Origin: an uncultured Bryobacteraceae bacterium
GTDB lineage: Bacteria > Acidobacteriota > Terriglobia > Bryobacterales > Bryobacteraceae
NCBI GenBank assembly: GCA_938003835.1
Contig: CALKXJ010000012.1
Span: 1-64,000 of the forward strand
Direction: 5' to 3'
Length of the DNA: 64,000 nucleotides
Part shown: in pieces, positions 1-7,508 of the stretch
Layout: every line of letters begins with the position of its first letter
Numbering within the stretch: the first letter of the stretch is position 1
Program-made: the position numbers and the translations under genes
Notes under the pieces: generated by a model
Told to the model about the DNA's origin: nothing
The model's database searches: none
What the model saw: only the letters and a program-made list of their open reading frames with translations

Positions 1-19
1 CGCTGTTTTCCCTGCGACG

Positions 20-982
20 TTGATGACAGTACGGGAATTTTGGCTCAACAAATTCGAGCCGCAACATCTCTGGAAGCTGAAGCCATCAGGGCAGAAGCAT
101 TACAGATATCTGTGGCGGAAACTCGAACCTGCGCTCGGGCACAGAAGATTGGCCGACATTACTCCCGATGACGTTGAAACCTTGATGGTACAGTGGCTGC
201 GCGAGGGAATGTCTCGGCAGACGGTCCTGCACTTGAGAAACGCAATATCGGCTGTCTTCAACCATGCCAAGCGGCTTGGCTTTTACCGGGGTGAAAACCC
301 AGCTCGAGCCATTAGGTGCCCTTCGGTTGAACCAAAAAATCGGCCATCCCTCTCGGCCCAGCAGATCAGGCTGGTGTTGGCCAGCGTGCAATCGCCAGTG
401 CGCGAAATGCTGGCCCTATCCGTGTGCACCAGCCTGAATGTGGCTGAGGTCTGCGGATTGCGCAGGAAGTGGGTCAATCTGTCCTCGGATATCAGAACTG
501 TTGACGGAGAGGTTCTTCCACCGTTCAGCCTGGCTGTGCGCGAGAACTATTACGAGGGCAAGTGGGGATCGGTGAAAACCGGGCGGCGAAAGAGGATCGT
601 ACCGCTCACCAGCGAGCTGGCAGCAATGCTCGGAACGGTCATGGCGTCAGCGGTGGACTCCAGTCCGGAGGCGCCTGTTTTTCAGAGCCGTAATGGGACG
701 CCCGTGGACGCCCACAACGTCTCGAACAGGGTGTTCCGTCCCCTCAGCGAGCGCCTTGGATTCAAGATCACATGGCATGCGTTCCGAAGGGCTCATAGCA
801 CGTTGGCCGGCATGGTGGCCGATTTGCCAGTTGACGATCGCGTGGCGCTCATGGGCCACGCTGACGCTCGAATGACTCTCTACTACTCGGTGGCTGACAT
901 AGAGAGGAGGCGGCGGGTGCCGCAAGCGATTCTAAATGCAATCCTTGGGATGGCAAGCAATGACCAGAGCATGCCAATGTGA
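20..982 (+). CDS. Tyrosine recombinase / phage-type integrase (5' end probably outside window)
   Basis: Site-specific recombinase that would integrate or excise a mobile element. Residues about 3-100 look like the SAM-like core-binding domain and 110-305 the catalytic domain. Visible catalytic positions are Lys186 (in VKTGRR), His253 and Arg256 (HAFR), His280 (LMGH) and the nucleophile Tyr289 (TLYY). The first catalytic Arg, normally in a TGLR motif, is Asn140 here (TSLN), which is unusual and may mean reduced or lost activity. The reading frame stays open to the window edge, and codon 1 used here is TTG with an ATG just after it, so an N-terminal arm-binding part may lie upstream. It sits about 90 bp before a tRNA 3' fragment, as expected for an element using a tRNA as its attachment site. 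Confidence 0.85.
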   Translation: MMTVREFWLNKFEPQHLWKLKPSGQKHYRYLWRKLEPALGHRRLADITPDDVETLMVQWLREGMSRQTVLHLRNAISAVFNHAKRLGFYRGENPARAIRCPSVEPKNRPSLSAQQIRLVLASVQSPVREMLALSVCTSLNVAEVCGLRRKWVNLSSDIRTVDGEVLPPFSLAVRENYYEGKWGSVKTGRRKRIVPLTSELAAMLGTVMASAVDSSPEAPVFQSRNGTPVDAHNVSNRVFRPLSERLGFKITWHAFRRAHSTLAGMVADLPVDDRVALMGHADARMTLYYSVADIERRRRVPQAILNAILGMASNDQSMPM

Positions 983-1010
983 TTTCCTTCGGGGCGGATC
1001 AAAGGGGTTT

Positions 1011-1031
1011 TTGCCGTACCATTGCCGTACC
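1011..1031. repeat. Two 10-bp direct repeats, TTGCCGTACC, one base apart
   Basis: TTGCCGTACC occurs at 1011-1020 and again at 1022-1031, an 11-bp period, between the integrase stop codon and the tRNA fragment. Integrase arm-type or excisionase sites are often short direct repeats in this position, so a protein-binding role in recombination is plausible. This is inference from position only. Confidence 0.5.
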
Positions 1032-1071
1032 GGTTCGTCTGACTCACTGAAAATACTGGGGAACCGCCAAT

Positions 1072-1126
1072 GAGCGTCTGCCTTCTAAGCAGAGGGTCGC
1101 AGGTTCGAGTCCTGCCGCGCCTACCA
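1072..1126 (+). other. 3' fragment of tRNA-Arg(UCU), probable att site
   Basis: The segment holds the 3' strand of a D stem (GAGC), a perfect 5-bp anticodon stem (1077-1081 with 1089-1093), a 7-base loop with anticodon TCT at 1084-1086, a 5-bp T stem with loop TTCGAGT (1099-1115), a 3' acceptor strand CGCGCCT (1116-1122), discriminator A and an encoded CCA at 1124-1126. No matching 5' acceptor strand (AGGCGCG) or 5' half of the D arm lies upstream, so this is not a working gene. The piece from the D stem to CCA is the usual tRNA att core. With the integrase next door, it marks the element boundary. The intact copy is expected left of the window. Confidence 0.85.
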
Positions 1127-1319
1127 TGGCCGCAGAGCGACTGCTTTCTCGGGGGAGGCGGCGGCACCGCGCGGCGGAATCGCTGTGCGCGTCGGAGCAC
1201 GACCTCCATGGTTTCTGTTCCGCCCGATTGCCGCGCTTTAGCCCACCTCCCGAGCTTGCCGATGGCAGGCGCCGTGCCACGGCGCGCATCTCAGTCAAAG
1301 TAACCTTATAACTTCAACT
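1127..1319. promoter_or_regulatory. Intergenic stretch with a -10-like TATAAC 7 bases before the next start
   Basis: No convincing gene is seen between the tRNA fragment and the aminotransferase. TATAAC lies at 1307-1312, and 7 bases (TTCAACT) separate it from the ATG at 1320. I see no good -35 hexamer and no Shine-Dalgarno sequence, so a leaderless transcript is possible. This rests on one hexamer and its spacing. Confidence 0.35.
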
Positions 1320-2519
1320 ATGCGGAGGACCTCGGTCGGTTTTCGGGACAGTGGCGGCAGGCGCCCGCGCTTTCAAAGCCGCCGGACGGCGCATTTTACC
1401 GAGTCGGTGATCCGCGAGATGACGCGGCTGGCGCTCGAGGCCCGAGCGGTGAACCTCGCACAAGGCTTCCCCGACTTCCCGGCGCCGGACTTCCTTAAGG
1501 AGGCGGCCCGCCGGGCCATCGCCGAGGATCTCAACCAGTACACGATCACCTGGGGCGCCAAGCCTTTCCGCGACGCCATCGCCGCCAAGTACGCCCGATT
1601 CTATGGACTGGAGATCGATCCGGAACGCGAGATCACCGTCTGTTGCGGCGCCACCGAGGGCATGATCGCCTCGCTTCTGGCCGTCACCGAGCCCGAGGAT
1701 GAAATCGTCATTTTCGAGCCCTTCTACGAGAACTACGGGCCGGACACGTATCTGGCCGGCGCGCGGCGGCGTCTGGTGCGCCTGGAGCCGCCGGACTGGA
1801 GCTTCGATCCAGCCGAGCTCCGCGCCGCCTTCAACCGCCGCACCAAGGCAATCATCCTCAACACCCCTAACAACCCGACGGGCAAGGTCTTCTCGCGCGA
1901 GGAGCTCGTGCTCATCGGCGAGCTTTGCCAGGAGTTCGACGCGCTGGCCATCACCGACGAGATCTACGAGCACATTCTCTACGACGGCGCGCGGCACATC
2001 CCGATGATGACGCTGCCCGGCATGCGCGAGCGCTCGATCCTGGTCAACAGCATGAGCAAGACTTATTCGGTCACCGGCTGGCGGGTGGGCTGGGTGATCG
2101 CGGCGCCGGATCTCACCGACTCGATCCGCAAGGTGCACGATTTCCTGACGGTGGGCGCCGCGGCGCCGCTTCAGTACGCGGGCGTCGCGGCTCTCAGCCA
2201 GCCGGAGGCCTACTATGAGACGCTTGCCGCCGATTACGCCCGCCGTCGCGACATCCTGCTCGAGGCGCTCGAGGCGGCCGGATTTCGCTACTGGCGGCCG
2301 CGCGGCGCCTACTACGTCATGACTGACATCTCCGGATTCGGCCTCCGCAACGACTATGCATTCGTGCGGCATCTCATCGAGGTCGCCGGCGTGGCTGCTG
2401 TCCCGGGCTCCAGCTTCTTTGAAGACCCTTCCCGCGGCGCCGGGATGGTTCGCTTCTGTTTCCCCAAAAAATATGAGACGCTAAGGGAAGCGGGAGAGCG
2501 ACTGAAGAGACTCGCCTGA
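1320..2519 (+). CDS. PLP-dependent class I/II aminotransferase
   Basis: Fold-type I aminotransferase of about 399 residues that moves an amino group between an amino acid and a 2-oxo acid in the cytoplasm. The PLP-binding lysine is Lys247 in SMSKTYSVTGWR. NTPNNPTG (residues 181-188) supplies the PLP-contacting Asn, Asp213 (ITDE) would bind the pyridine nitrogen, and a C-terminal Arg in MVRFCFP would bind the substrate carboxylate. The pattern (LAQGFPDF near residue 46, then NQYTITWG) resembles kynurenine/methionine/aspartate-type enzymes (YbdL, KAT), and the substrate cannot be fixed from sequence. The first 20-25 residues are basic and unlike the family, so a later start is possible. The next gene follows 18 bases downstream, suggesting co-transcription. 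Confidence 0.9.
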   Translation: MRRTSVGFRDSGGRRPRFQSRRTAHFTESVIREMTRLALEARAVNLAQGFPDFPAPDFLKEAARRAIAEDLNQYTITWGAKPFRDAIAAKYARFYGLEIDPEREITVCCGATEGMIASLLAVTEPEDEIVIFEPFYENYGPDTYLAGARRRLVRLEPPDWSFDPAELRAAFNRRTKAIILNTPNNPTGKVFSREELVLIGELCQEFDALAITDEIYEHILYDGARHIPMMTLPGMRERSILVNSMSKTYSVTGWRVGWVIAAPDLTDSIRKVHDFLTVGAAAPLQYAGVAALSQPEAYYETLAADYARRRDILLEALEAAGFRYWRPRGAYYVMTDISGFGLRNDYAFVRHLIEVAGVAAVPGSSFFEDPSRGAGMVRFCFPKKYETLREAGERLKRLA

Positions 2520-2537
2520 CCGCCCAGAGGTGAAGTT

Positions 2538-2951
2538 ATGGCAGCGAACGCCGCTTCCCTGCTCCCAAACTTCCTCGTTCCGGAGAGCGTGCAGCGCGCC
2601 GACGGGGAGTCCGAGGCGTTTGCTCTCGGACCGCTGAAAGGGAAGCTCATCGTGCTGACGCTTGGCATCACGCGCATCATCGAGCAGGAGAGCCTGGACG
2701 TTTCCATCTGGGGATCGGCCGACGGCGCCGACTGGGGAGAACGTCCCCTGGCCGCCTTTCCCCAGAAGTTTTACTGCGGCACCTACACCATCGTGGTGGA
2801 TCTGAGCAAGCATCCGGAGGTCAGCTACCTCAAGGCCAGGTGGAAGATGAACCGCTGGGGGCGGGGCGACCCGAAGCCCCTATTCGGCTTCTATCTTTAC
2901 GCTGAGGCGATGAGCGGCGAGGCGGCGATGCCCGCCGGCGGCTCCGGTTAG
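2538..2951 (+). CDS. Conserved-looking hypothetical protein, 137 aa
   Basis: I do not recognise a family. The protein is soluble, with no signal peptide or membrane segment, and alternates short hydrophobic beta-like stretches (KLIVLTLGITRI, YTIVVDLS, YLKARWKMNRW, FGFYLYAEAM), as expected for a small beta-sandwich. The ATG is preceded by GAGGTG at a good distance, and the gene sits 18 bases after the aminotransferase and 23 bases before maf, so it reads as part of that operon. The function is unknown, and being co-directional with a nucleotide-cleaning enzyme does not define a role. Confidence 0.7.
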   Translation: MAANAASLLPNFLVPESVQRADGESEAFALGPLKGKLIVLTLGITRIIEQESLDVSIWGSADGADWGERPLAAFPQKFYCGTYTIVVDLSKHPEVSYLKARWKMNRWGRGDPKPLFGFYLYAEAMSGEAAMPAGGSG

Positions 2952-2974
2952 AGCCGTTCGCACGACGTCAGGCG

Positions 2975-3547
2975 ATGCCGAGACTGGTGCTGGCTTCGGC
3001 CTCACCGCGGCGGCGCGAGATCCTGCGCGCTGCCGGGATTCCCTTCACCGTCCGGAGCGCGGCGGTTCCGGAGGAGCACGACGGCAGCGAGCCTCCTGAG
3101 GATCTTGTCCGGCGCCTGGCGCAGGCTAAGGCAATGGCCGTCGAGCTCAAAGCCGACGACGAGATCATTCTCGCCGCTGACACCGAAGTCGTCATCGACG
3201 GCCTGATTCTCGGCAAACCCGCGGGAGCCGACGAGGCGGCCCGGATGCTCAGGCTGCTCAGCGGCCGCGAGCACGAGGTGCTGACCGGAATCTGTCTGAG
3301 GCACGCGGCGGGCGCGCTCACCGACATCGAGCGCACACGGGTCCGGTTTGTCTCCCTTACTCGGGGGGAGATCGCCGCCTATGTCGCCACCGGCGAGCCG
3401 ATGGACAAAGCCGGCGGCTACGCTATCCAGGGACGCGCCTGCCGCTTTATCGACCGCATCGAGGGCTGTTATTTCAACGTGGTGGGCCTGCCCGTGGCAC
3501 TCGTCTATCGGCACCTGAAGCGCCTGGCGCCCGGCGGCTGGATCTGA
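2975..3547 (+). CDS. maf: Maf family nucleoside triphosphate pyrophosphatase
   Basis: House-cleaning enzyme that hydrolyses non-canonical or excess NTPs (dTTP/UTP or m7GTP in characterised members) to NMP and pyrophosphate. At 190 residues it has the usual family length. It begins with the diagnostic LVLASASPRRREIL, carries the ADTEVVIDG and LGKP motifs near residues 68-82, and ends with KAGGYAIQG, which matches the dTTP/UTP-type (YhdE) subgroup better than the YceF group. Last gene of the 1320-3547 block. It converges on the EVE gene with only 3 bases between the stop codons, so no space is left for a separate terminator. Confidence 0.93.
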   Translation: MPRLVLASASPRRREILRAAGIPFTVRSAAVPEEHDGSEPPEDLVRRLAQAKAMAVELKADDEIILAADTEVVIDGLILGKPAGADEAARMLRLLSGREHEVLTGICLRHAAGALTDIERTRVRFVSLTRGEIAAYVATGEPMDKAGGYAIQGRACRFIDRIEGCYFNVVGLPVALVYRHLKRLAPGGWI

Positions 3548-3550
3548 GGC

Positions 3551-3961
3551 TCACAGGGACAGCTTCGGGTAGCGCCGCCTCATCCAGGCGACAAACGCCT
3601 CGGGCGCCGGCATGGTCGAGAGCCGCGGCTGGCGCACGAGCTCCCAGTCGGCGAACCGGCCCGAGGCCTTGATCTCGGCGAGCGGCGTCGGCGGCTCCAG
3701 CCGGGCCAGGAACCGGAGATCCACCACCCAGGATTTGGCATCCCGGGGATCAGGCCGCGGCTCGCCGGCGACCTCAGCCAGTCCGACCACTGCCGACTCG
3801 CCGCCGCTGTGGTAGATAAAAACCCTGTCGCCCGGTCGCATCTGGCGCACGGCGCGGACGGCCTGAGGGTTTCGCACGCCGTCCCAGATCGTGACGCCCT
3901 CGCGCTCGAAATCCTCGATGGAATAGGCGGCCGGATCGGTCTTCGCCAGGAAATATCCCAC
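3551..3961 (-). CDS. EVE domain-containing protein
   Basis: A 136-residue single-domain protein of the EVE family (PUA-like fold, related to human THYN1), which in characterised cases binds modified cytosines or RNA bases. It starts with the family pattern YFLAKTDP..YSIEDF, followed by WDGVRNPQA, a basic loop (MRPGDRVFIYHS) and the C-terminal LVRQPRLSTMP. EVE genes are often found with restriction or defence genes, but no such gene is next to it here, so a housekeeping RNA or DNA surveillance role is more likely. GGAGG lies 11 bases before the ATG. The gene is divergent from the polysaccharide export genes. Confidence 0.88.
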   Translation of the reverse strand: MGYFLAKTDPAAYSIEDFEREGVTIWDGVRNPQAVRAVRQMRPGDRVFIYHSGGESAVVGLAEVAGEPRPDPRDAKSWVVDLRFLARLEPPTPLAEIKASGRFADWELVRQPRLSTMPAPEAFVAWMRRRYPKLSL

Positions 3962-4036
3962 AAGCGCCTCCGCAAAGAAGAGTTGCCGTTACCAATATAG
4001 CGGCCGGCGGCGGTCGCATCCGGGGTGTCGCCGCGC

Positions 4037-4042
4037 TACAAT
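4037..4042 (+). promoter_or_regulatory. Possible -10 (TACAAT) for the polysaccharide export operon
   Basis: TACAAT lies about 65 bases before the wza-like start codon, in the divergent gap after the EVE gene. The -35 region (TCGCAT at 4014) is poor. It is offered only as the best -10 match in this gap. Confidence 0.3.
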
Positions 4043-4107
4043 GAAGGCAACGTGCGCAACTACCTGTTTGGGGCCGCACCTGGACGGTCGCGTCCCAGCG
4101 ATCCACG

Positions 4108-4749
4108 ATGAGCCCGAAAAGGTTGACCCATTTTCTCTTGATCGCGTGCCTGGTCGCTGCCGCCGCCTCCGGCGCGCAGAATCCGCAGCAAGGAGCCCCG
4201 CCGGCGCCCACCTCCAACATCCCGACGATTGAGGAGATCAAACCCGGGGCAGACACCCCCTCGGCGCCCGTGGATCCGAGCAGCTACGTCATTGGGCCGG
4301 AAGATCAGCTCCGCGTTCGGGTCTGGCGCGAGCCCGACGTCTCGGGGGAAGTGACGGTCCGGCCGGACGGCAAGATCACCCTGCCGCTGATCGGCGATCT
4401 TCAAGCAGCCGGCCGCACACCCCAGGCCCTGGCGCAGAACATCACGGAGAAACTGTCGGAATTCCTGAATCGTCCGGAGGTCACCGTCGAGGTCCGGGCG
4501 GTTCGCAGCAAGAAGTACTACATCACCGGACAGGTCAACCGGACCGGGGCCTTCCCGCTGACCGTCCCCACGACGGTGCTCGAAGCCCTGAGCGGCGCCG
4601 GCGGCTTCCAGCAATGGGCCAAGCGGAAGAAAATCGTCATCCTCCGCGGCAACAAGCGCTTCAAGTTCAATTACAACGAGGTCATCGAGGGGAAGAACCT
4701 GGAGCAGAATATTTACCTGGAAAACGGCGATCATATTATAGTGCCGTGA
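4108..4749 (+). CDS. Polysaccharide export outer-membrane protein (Wza-like)
   Basis: Periplasmic/outer-membrane protein of the polysaccharide export family, expected to form the channel through which a capsule or exopolysaccharide leaves the cell. Residues 1-23 are a signal peptide (basic start, LLIACLVAAAASGA). The Poly_export domain begins around residue 58 (SYVIGPEDQLRVRVW) with VRPDGKITLPLIGDL, and one SLBB-type segment follows at about 130-213 (YITGQVNRTGAFPL). At 213 residues it is shorter than E. coli Wza (about 380) and has a single SLBB repeat, the short form common outside Proteobacteria. I see no clear lipobox cysteine. First gene of a three-gene export block with the chain-length and kinase genes. 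Confidence 0.88.
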   Translation: MSPKRLTHFLLIACLVAAAASGAQNPQQGAPPAPTSNIPTIEEIKPGADTPSAPVDPSSYVIGPEDQLRVRVWREPDVSGEVTVRPDGKITLPLIGDLQAAGRTPQALAQNITEKLSEFLNRPEVTVEVRAVRSKKYYITGQVNRTGAFPLTVPTTVLEALSGAGGFQQWAKRKKIVILRGNKRFKFNYNEVIEGKNLEQNIYLENGDHIIVP

Positions 4750-4795
4750 GAACGCCCCGGCGGGTGGAGGCCGGGGTGAGGAGGATCACCGCAGC

Positions 4796-6481
4796 ATGCA
4801 ACTGGGCTCGATTCTTACGCCTCCCGGAGGGGCCGCTCCTGACAGCGGAACGGTGCCGCGGCGGCAGCTCGACGTCGAGGACCTGATCGACATCGTCCGG
4901 CGCAACAAGGGTTGGATCGCCGGTCCGGCGCTGGCCGGGCTGGTGCTGGCGGTGGTGGTGGCCTTTCTTTGGCCCGACACCTACGTCTCAACGGCGGTCA
5001 TCCGCGTGGTGCCTCCCCAGATTCCGGAGCGCTTGGTCCCGACCAACGTAAATATCGCCATGTCGGCCCGCGTCAACGCCATGGCCCAGACCATCCTGAG
5101 CCGGGCCACTTTGCGCAGCGTGATCGAGACTTACGGGCTCTATCCGCGGGAACGGGCGCGCATGCCGATGGAGGACGTTGTCGGCCTGATGCGGCAGAAC
5201 ATCGACATCGGCCGGGTGGAGACGCTCGGAGGCGATTCGCGACGCGGGGATTCTCTGAGCGCCTTCCGGATCTCGTTCCGCTACGAGAACCGTTTCCTGG
5301 CGCAGAAGGTGACCCAGGACCTGGCGAGTCGCTTCATCAGCGAGAACCAGAGACAGCGCGCGCTGCAATCGACGATGACGACGCAGTTCCTGCGGGAGCA
5401 GTGGCTGAGCGCCAAAAGGAATCTGGATGAACTCGAGCAGAAACTGACCGCGTACCGGATCCGCCACATGGGCCGACTGCCCGACCAGTGGAATGCGAAC
5501 ATTCAGAAGCTGACGGCCCTGGAGGCGCGCCTGACGACGTTGAACGGCGCCATCGCGAGGTTGGAGCAAGAGAAATTGGTGACCAACTCCGAGATGCAGC
5601 TTCTCCGAGATCGCATTGACGGCATTCTGAACGTGCGCCCCGAGGAGCCGCGCGCCGTTGCCGATCCGCGCCTGGCGGCGCTCGACCAGAGGATCCGCGA
5701 GTCGGAGCTGAACCTGGCGCGTCTGCTCGAGGCGTACAAGCCGAACCATCCGGACGTCATCCGCTTCAAGGCGCAGATCGAAGTGCTCCGGCGCGAGCGC
5801 GAGGAATACCTCAAAGCGCAGGCCCAGCCCGCCGCCGAGCGGCCGGAGGCGCGACAACTGACTCCGGAGCAGGCCCGGGAGGTGCGCGAGTTGAACAACC
5901 GGATCGCGACGATGCAGATTCAGATCCAGGCCAGGGACATGCAGATCGCCGAGCATCAACGCGAGATCGAGCGCGTGAACGCCCAGATGGAGGAGGCACG
6001 CCGGGCCATGCAGGTGGCGCCGGCCGACGAGCAAGAGTACATCTCCCTGATGCGGGAGGTCGAGCTGGCCAAGCGCACCTACAACGACCTGAATCTGAAG
6101 ATGCAGCAGTCGGAGATCGCCACCGACCTGGAGAACCGCAAGCAGGGCGAGACGCTCGAGATGCTCGATCAGGCCTCCCTGCCGGAGAGGCCGTCGGAGC
6201 CCAAGCGGCACCAGATCATCCTGTTTGGTCTGGGAGGCGGTCTGGTGGTTGGCGGCCTGCTGGTGTTTGCGCGGGAGGTCAAAGACACGACGCTGAAGAC
6301 GCTCAAGGATGTTCGTGCCTACACGCGCCTGGCGGTGCTCGGAAGCGTCCCGCTGCTCGAGAACGATCTGGTAGTGATGCGGCGGCGGCGCATCGCCTGG
6401 CTGGCCTGGTCGGCGGCCTGCTTCCTCTCGCTCGTGATCATGGCGGGGGCGGTTTACTATTACTACGCCACCAAGGTCTGA
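4796..6481 (+). CDS. Polysaccharide chain-length determinant (Wzz/GumC-like)
   Basis: Inner-membrane polysaccharide co-polymerase of 561 residues that sets chain length and links the export channel to its kinase. A cytoplasmic N-terminus (RQLDVEDLIDIVRRNKGWI) leads into membrane segment 1 (about 39-60). A large periplasmic part has long coiled coils at about 190-260 and 290-440, and a GNVR-like stretch precedes the C-terminal membrane segment near 480-500 (LFGLGGGLVVGGLLVF). A further hydrophobic segment closes the protein. No kinase domain is fused; the next gene supplies it. GGAGG sits 11 bases before the ATG. It follows the Wza-like gene by 46 bases and precedes the kinase by 28, so this is one operon. 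Confidence 0.9.
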   Translation: MQLGSILTPPGGAAPDSGTVPRRQLDVEDLIDIVRRNKGWIAGPALAGLVLAVVVAFLWPDTYVSTAVIRVVPPQIPERLVPTNVNIAMSARVNAMAQTILSRATLRSVIETYGLYPRERARMPMEDVVGLMRQNIDIGRVETLGGDSRRGDSLSAFRISFRYENRFLAQKVTQDLASRFISENQRQRALQSTMTTQFLREQWLSAKRNLDELEQKLTAYRIRHMGRLPDQWNANIQKLTALEARLTTLNGAIARLEQEKLVTNSEMQLLRDRIDGILNVRPEEPRAVADPRLAALDQRIRESELNLARLLEAYKPNHPDVIRFKAQIEVLRREREEYLKAQAQPAAERPEARQLTPEQAREVRELNNRIATMQIQIQARDMQIAEHQREIERVNAQMEEARRAMQVAPADEQEYISLMREVELAKRTYNDLNLKMQQSEIATDLENRKQGETLEMLDQASLPERPSEPKRHQIILFGLGGGLVVGGLLVFAREVKDTTLKTLKDVRAYTRLAVLGSVPLLENDLVVMRRRRIAWLAWSAACFLSLVIMAGAVYYYYATKV

Positions 6482-6509
6482 GAGGTGCTTTGGCGGCAAT
6501 GGAGGTGCG

Positions 6510-7385
6510 ATGAGCCGGGTTCATGATGCACTCAGGAAGGCCGAGGCGGCCAGTCCGACTTCGACGCCGGCGCCTCAGGCGGCGCTCGGGACGCCCCCGA
6601 TTCTCACTGCGGAGGCACGGCGTCCGGCATTCCTCGAAGAGATCGAAGAGGTGGAATTCGCTCCGCCGCCGGAGACCCATCTCATCGTGGTGGGCGGCAC
6701 CGGAGCCGCCGGCGGCAGTCCTGCCGAGGAGTTCCGCAGCTTGCGGACCCGCCTGAATCACCTCCAGACGTTGCAGCCCATCCGGACGATCATCATCACC
6801 TCGCCCGGCCCGGCCGAGGGCAAGTCGTTCACCGCCGCCAACCTGGCCATCGCCGAGGCGCAACTGGTGGACAACCCGACCCTGCTGTGCGATTTCGACT
6901 TCCGACGGCCCGTCATCCACACGTATTTCAACCTCAGCCGCTCACCCGGCATTACCGACTACCTTCAGGAGCGGGCGACGCTGCGCGATGTCATCCGCAA
7001 GATTGCCGGCATGAACCTCTATGTGATGGCCGCCGGAGAGCCCGTCATCAATCCTCTCGAGCTGCTCAATCTTGCCCGTTGCCGGCAGATGATCGAGGAG
7101 CTTTCGCGGCATTTCAACTGGGTCATCCTCGATACGCCGCCCCTGCTGTACGCCTCCGACGCCAACCTCCTCGGCACGCTCTGCCATGGCACGCTGCTGG
7201 TGGTTCGCATCGGCGTGACCACGATCGAATCGGTCACGCGGGCGGTGCAGACGCTGTGCGAGAACAACCTGCTGGGCGTGGTGGCCAACGGCGCGCACCA
7301 CCGCGAGCTTTACAGCAAATACTCTTCGTACTACTCCTACTACTATCAGCACGACAATGAGGCCGAAGAGACCGCGGCTGGCTAG
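6510..7385 (+). CDS. BY-type tyrosine kinase of the CpsD/CapB family
   Basis: Cytoplasmic ATPase/kinase that autophosphorylates on C-terminal tyrosines and so gates polysaccharide export with its membrane partner. It starts MSRVHDALRKAEA, typical of this family. Walker A is near residue 96 (PAEGKSFTAAN), Walker A' is LLCDFDFRRP and Walker B is VILDTPPLLYASD. The tail is a Tyr cluster (SKYSSYYSYYYQ) near 268-280, the expected phosphorylation sites. The SD GGAGGTG is well placed. No glycosyltransferase, flippase or polymerase lies next to the operon, so the sugar-building genes must be elsewhere. Confidence 0.9.
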   Translation: MSRVHDALRKAEAASPTSTPAPQAALGTPPILTAEARRPAFLEEIEEVEFAPPPETHLIVVGGTGAAGGSPAEEFRSLRTRLNHLQTLQPIRTIIITSPGPAEGKSFTAANLAIAEAQLVDNPTLLCDFDFRRPVIHTYFNLSRSPGITDYLQERATLRDVIRKIAGMNLYVMAAGEPVINPLELLNLARCRQMIEELSRHFNWVILDTPPLLYASDANLLGTLCHGTLLVVRIGVTTIESVTRAVQTLCENNLLGVVANGAHHRELYSKYSSYYSYYYQHDNEAEETAAG

Positions 7386-7508
7386 CGCCGGCCGAGGAAG
7401 TATCCGGACCTTTCCCGACAGCCTCGTTGTTCCTCGCTCCGGCAGCGGAGAGAATGGGAACTCGACGGGGTCCCGGCGCCGTGGCCGGAGGGCGGCCCCG
7501 TTGCGTTC

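Noticed and set aside
883-1298. Two minus-strand ORFs with RGRTRTCDPLLRRQ and GLEPATLCLEGRR peptides
   Set aside because: These peptides are the well-known result of translating the reverse strand of a tRNA; here they come from the tRNA-Arg fragment at 1072-1126.
1314-2372. 352-codon minus-strand ORF
   Set aside because: Fully antisense to the aminotransferase, whose catalytic motifs are intact; the product has repeated R/G/A-rich shadow composition.
4988-6499. 503-codon minus-strand ORF
   Set aside because: Shadow of the chain-length determinant gene; high-GC codon bias opens the opposite frame.
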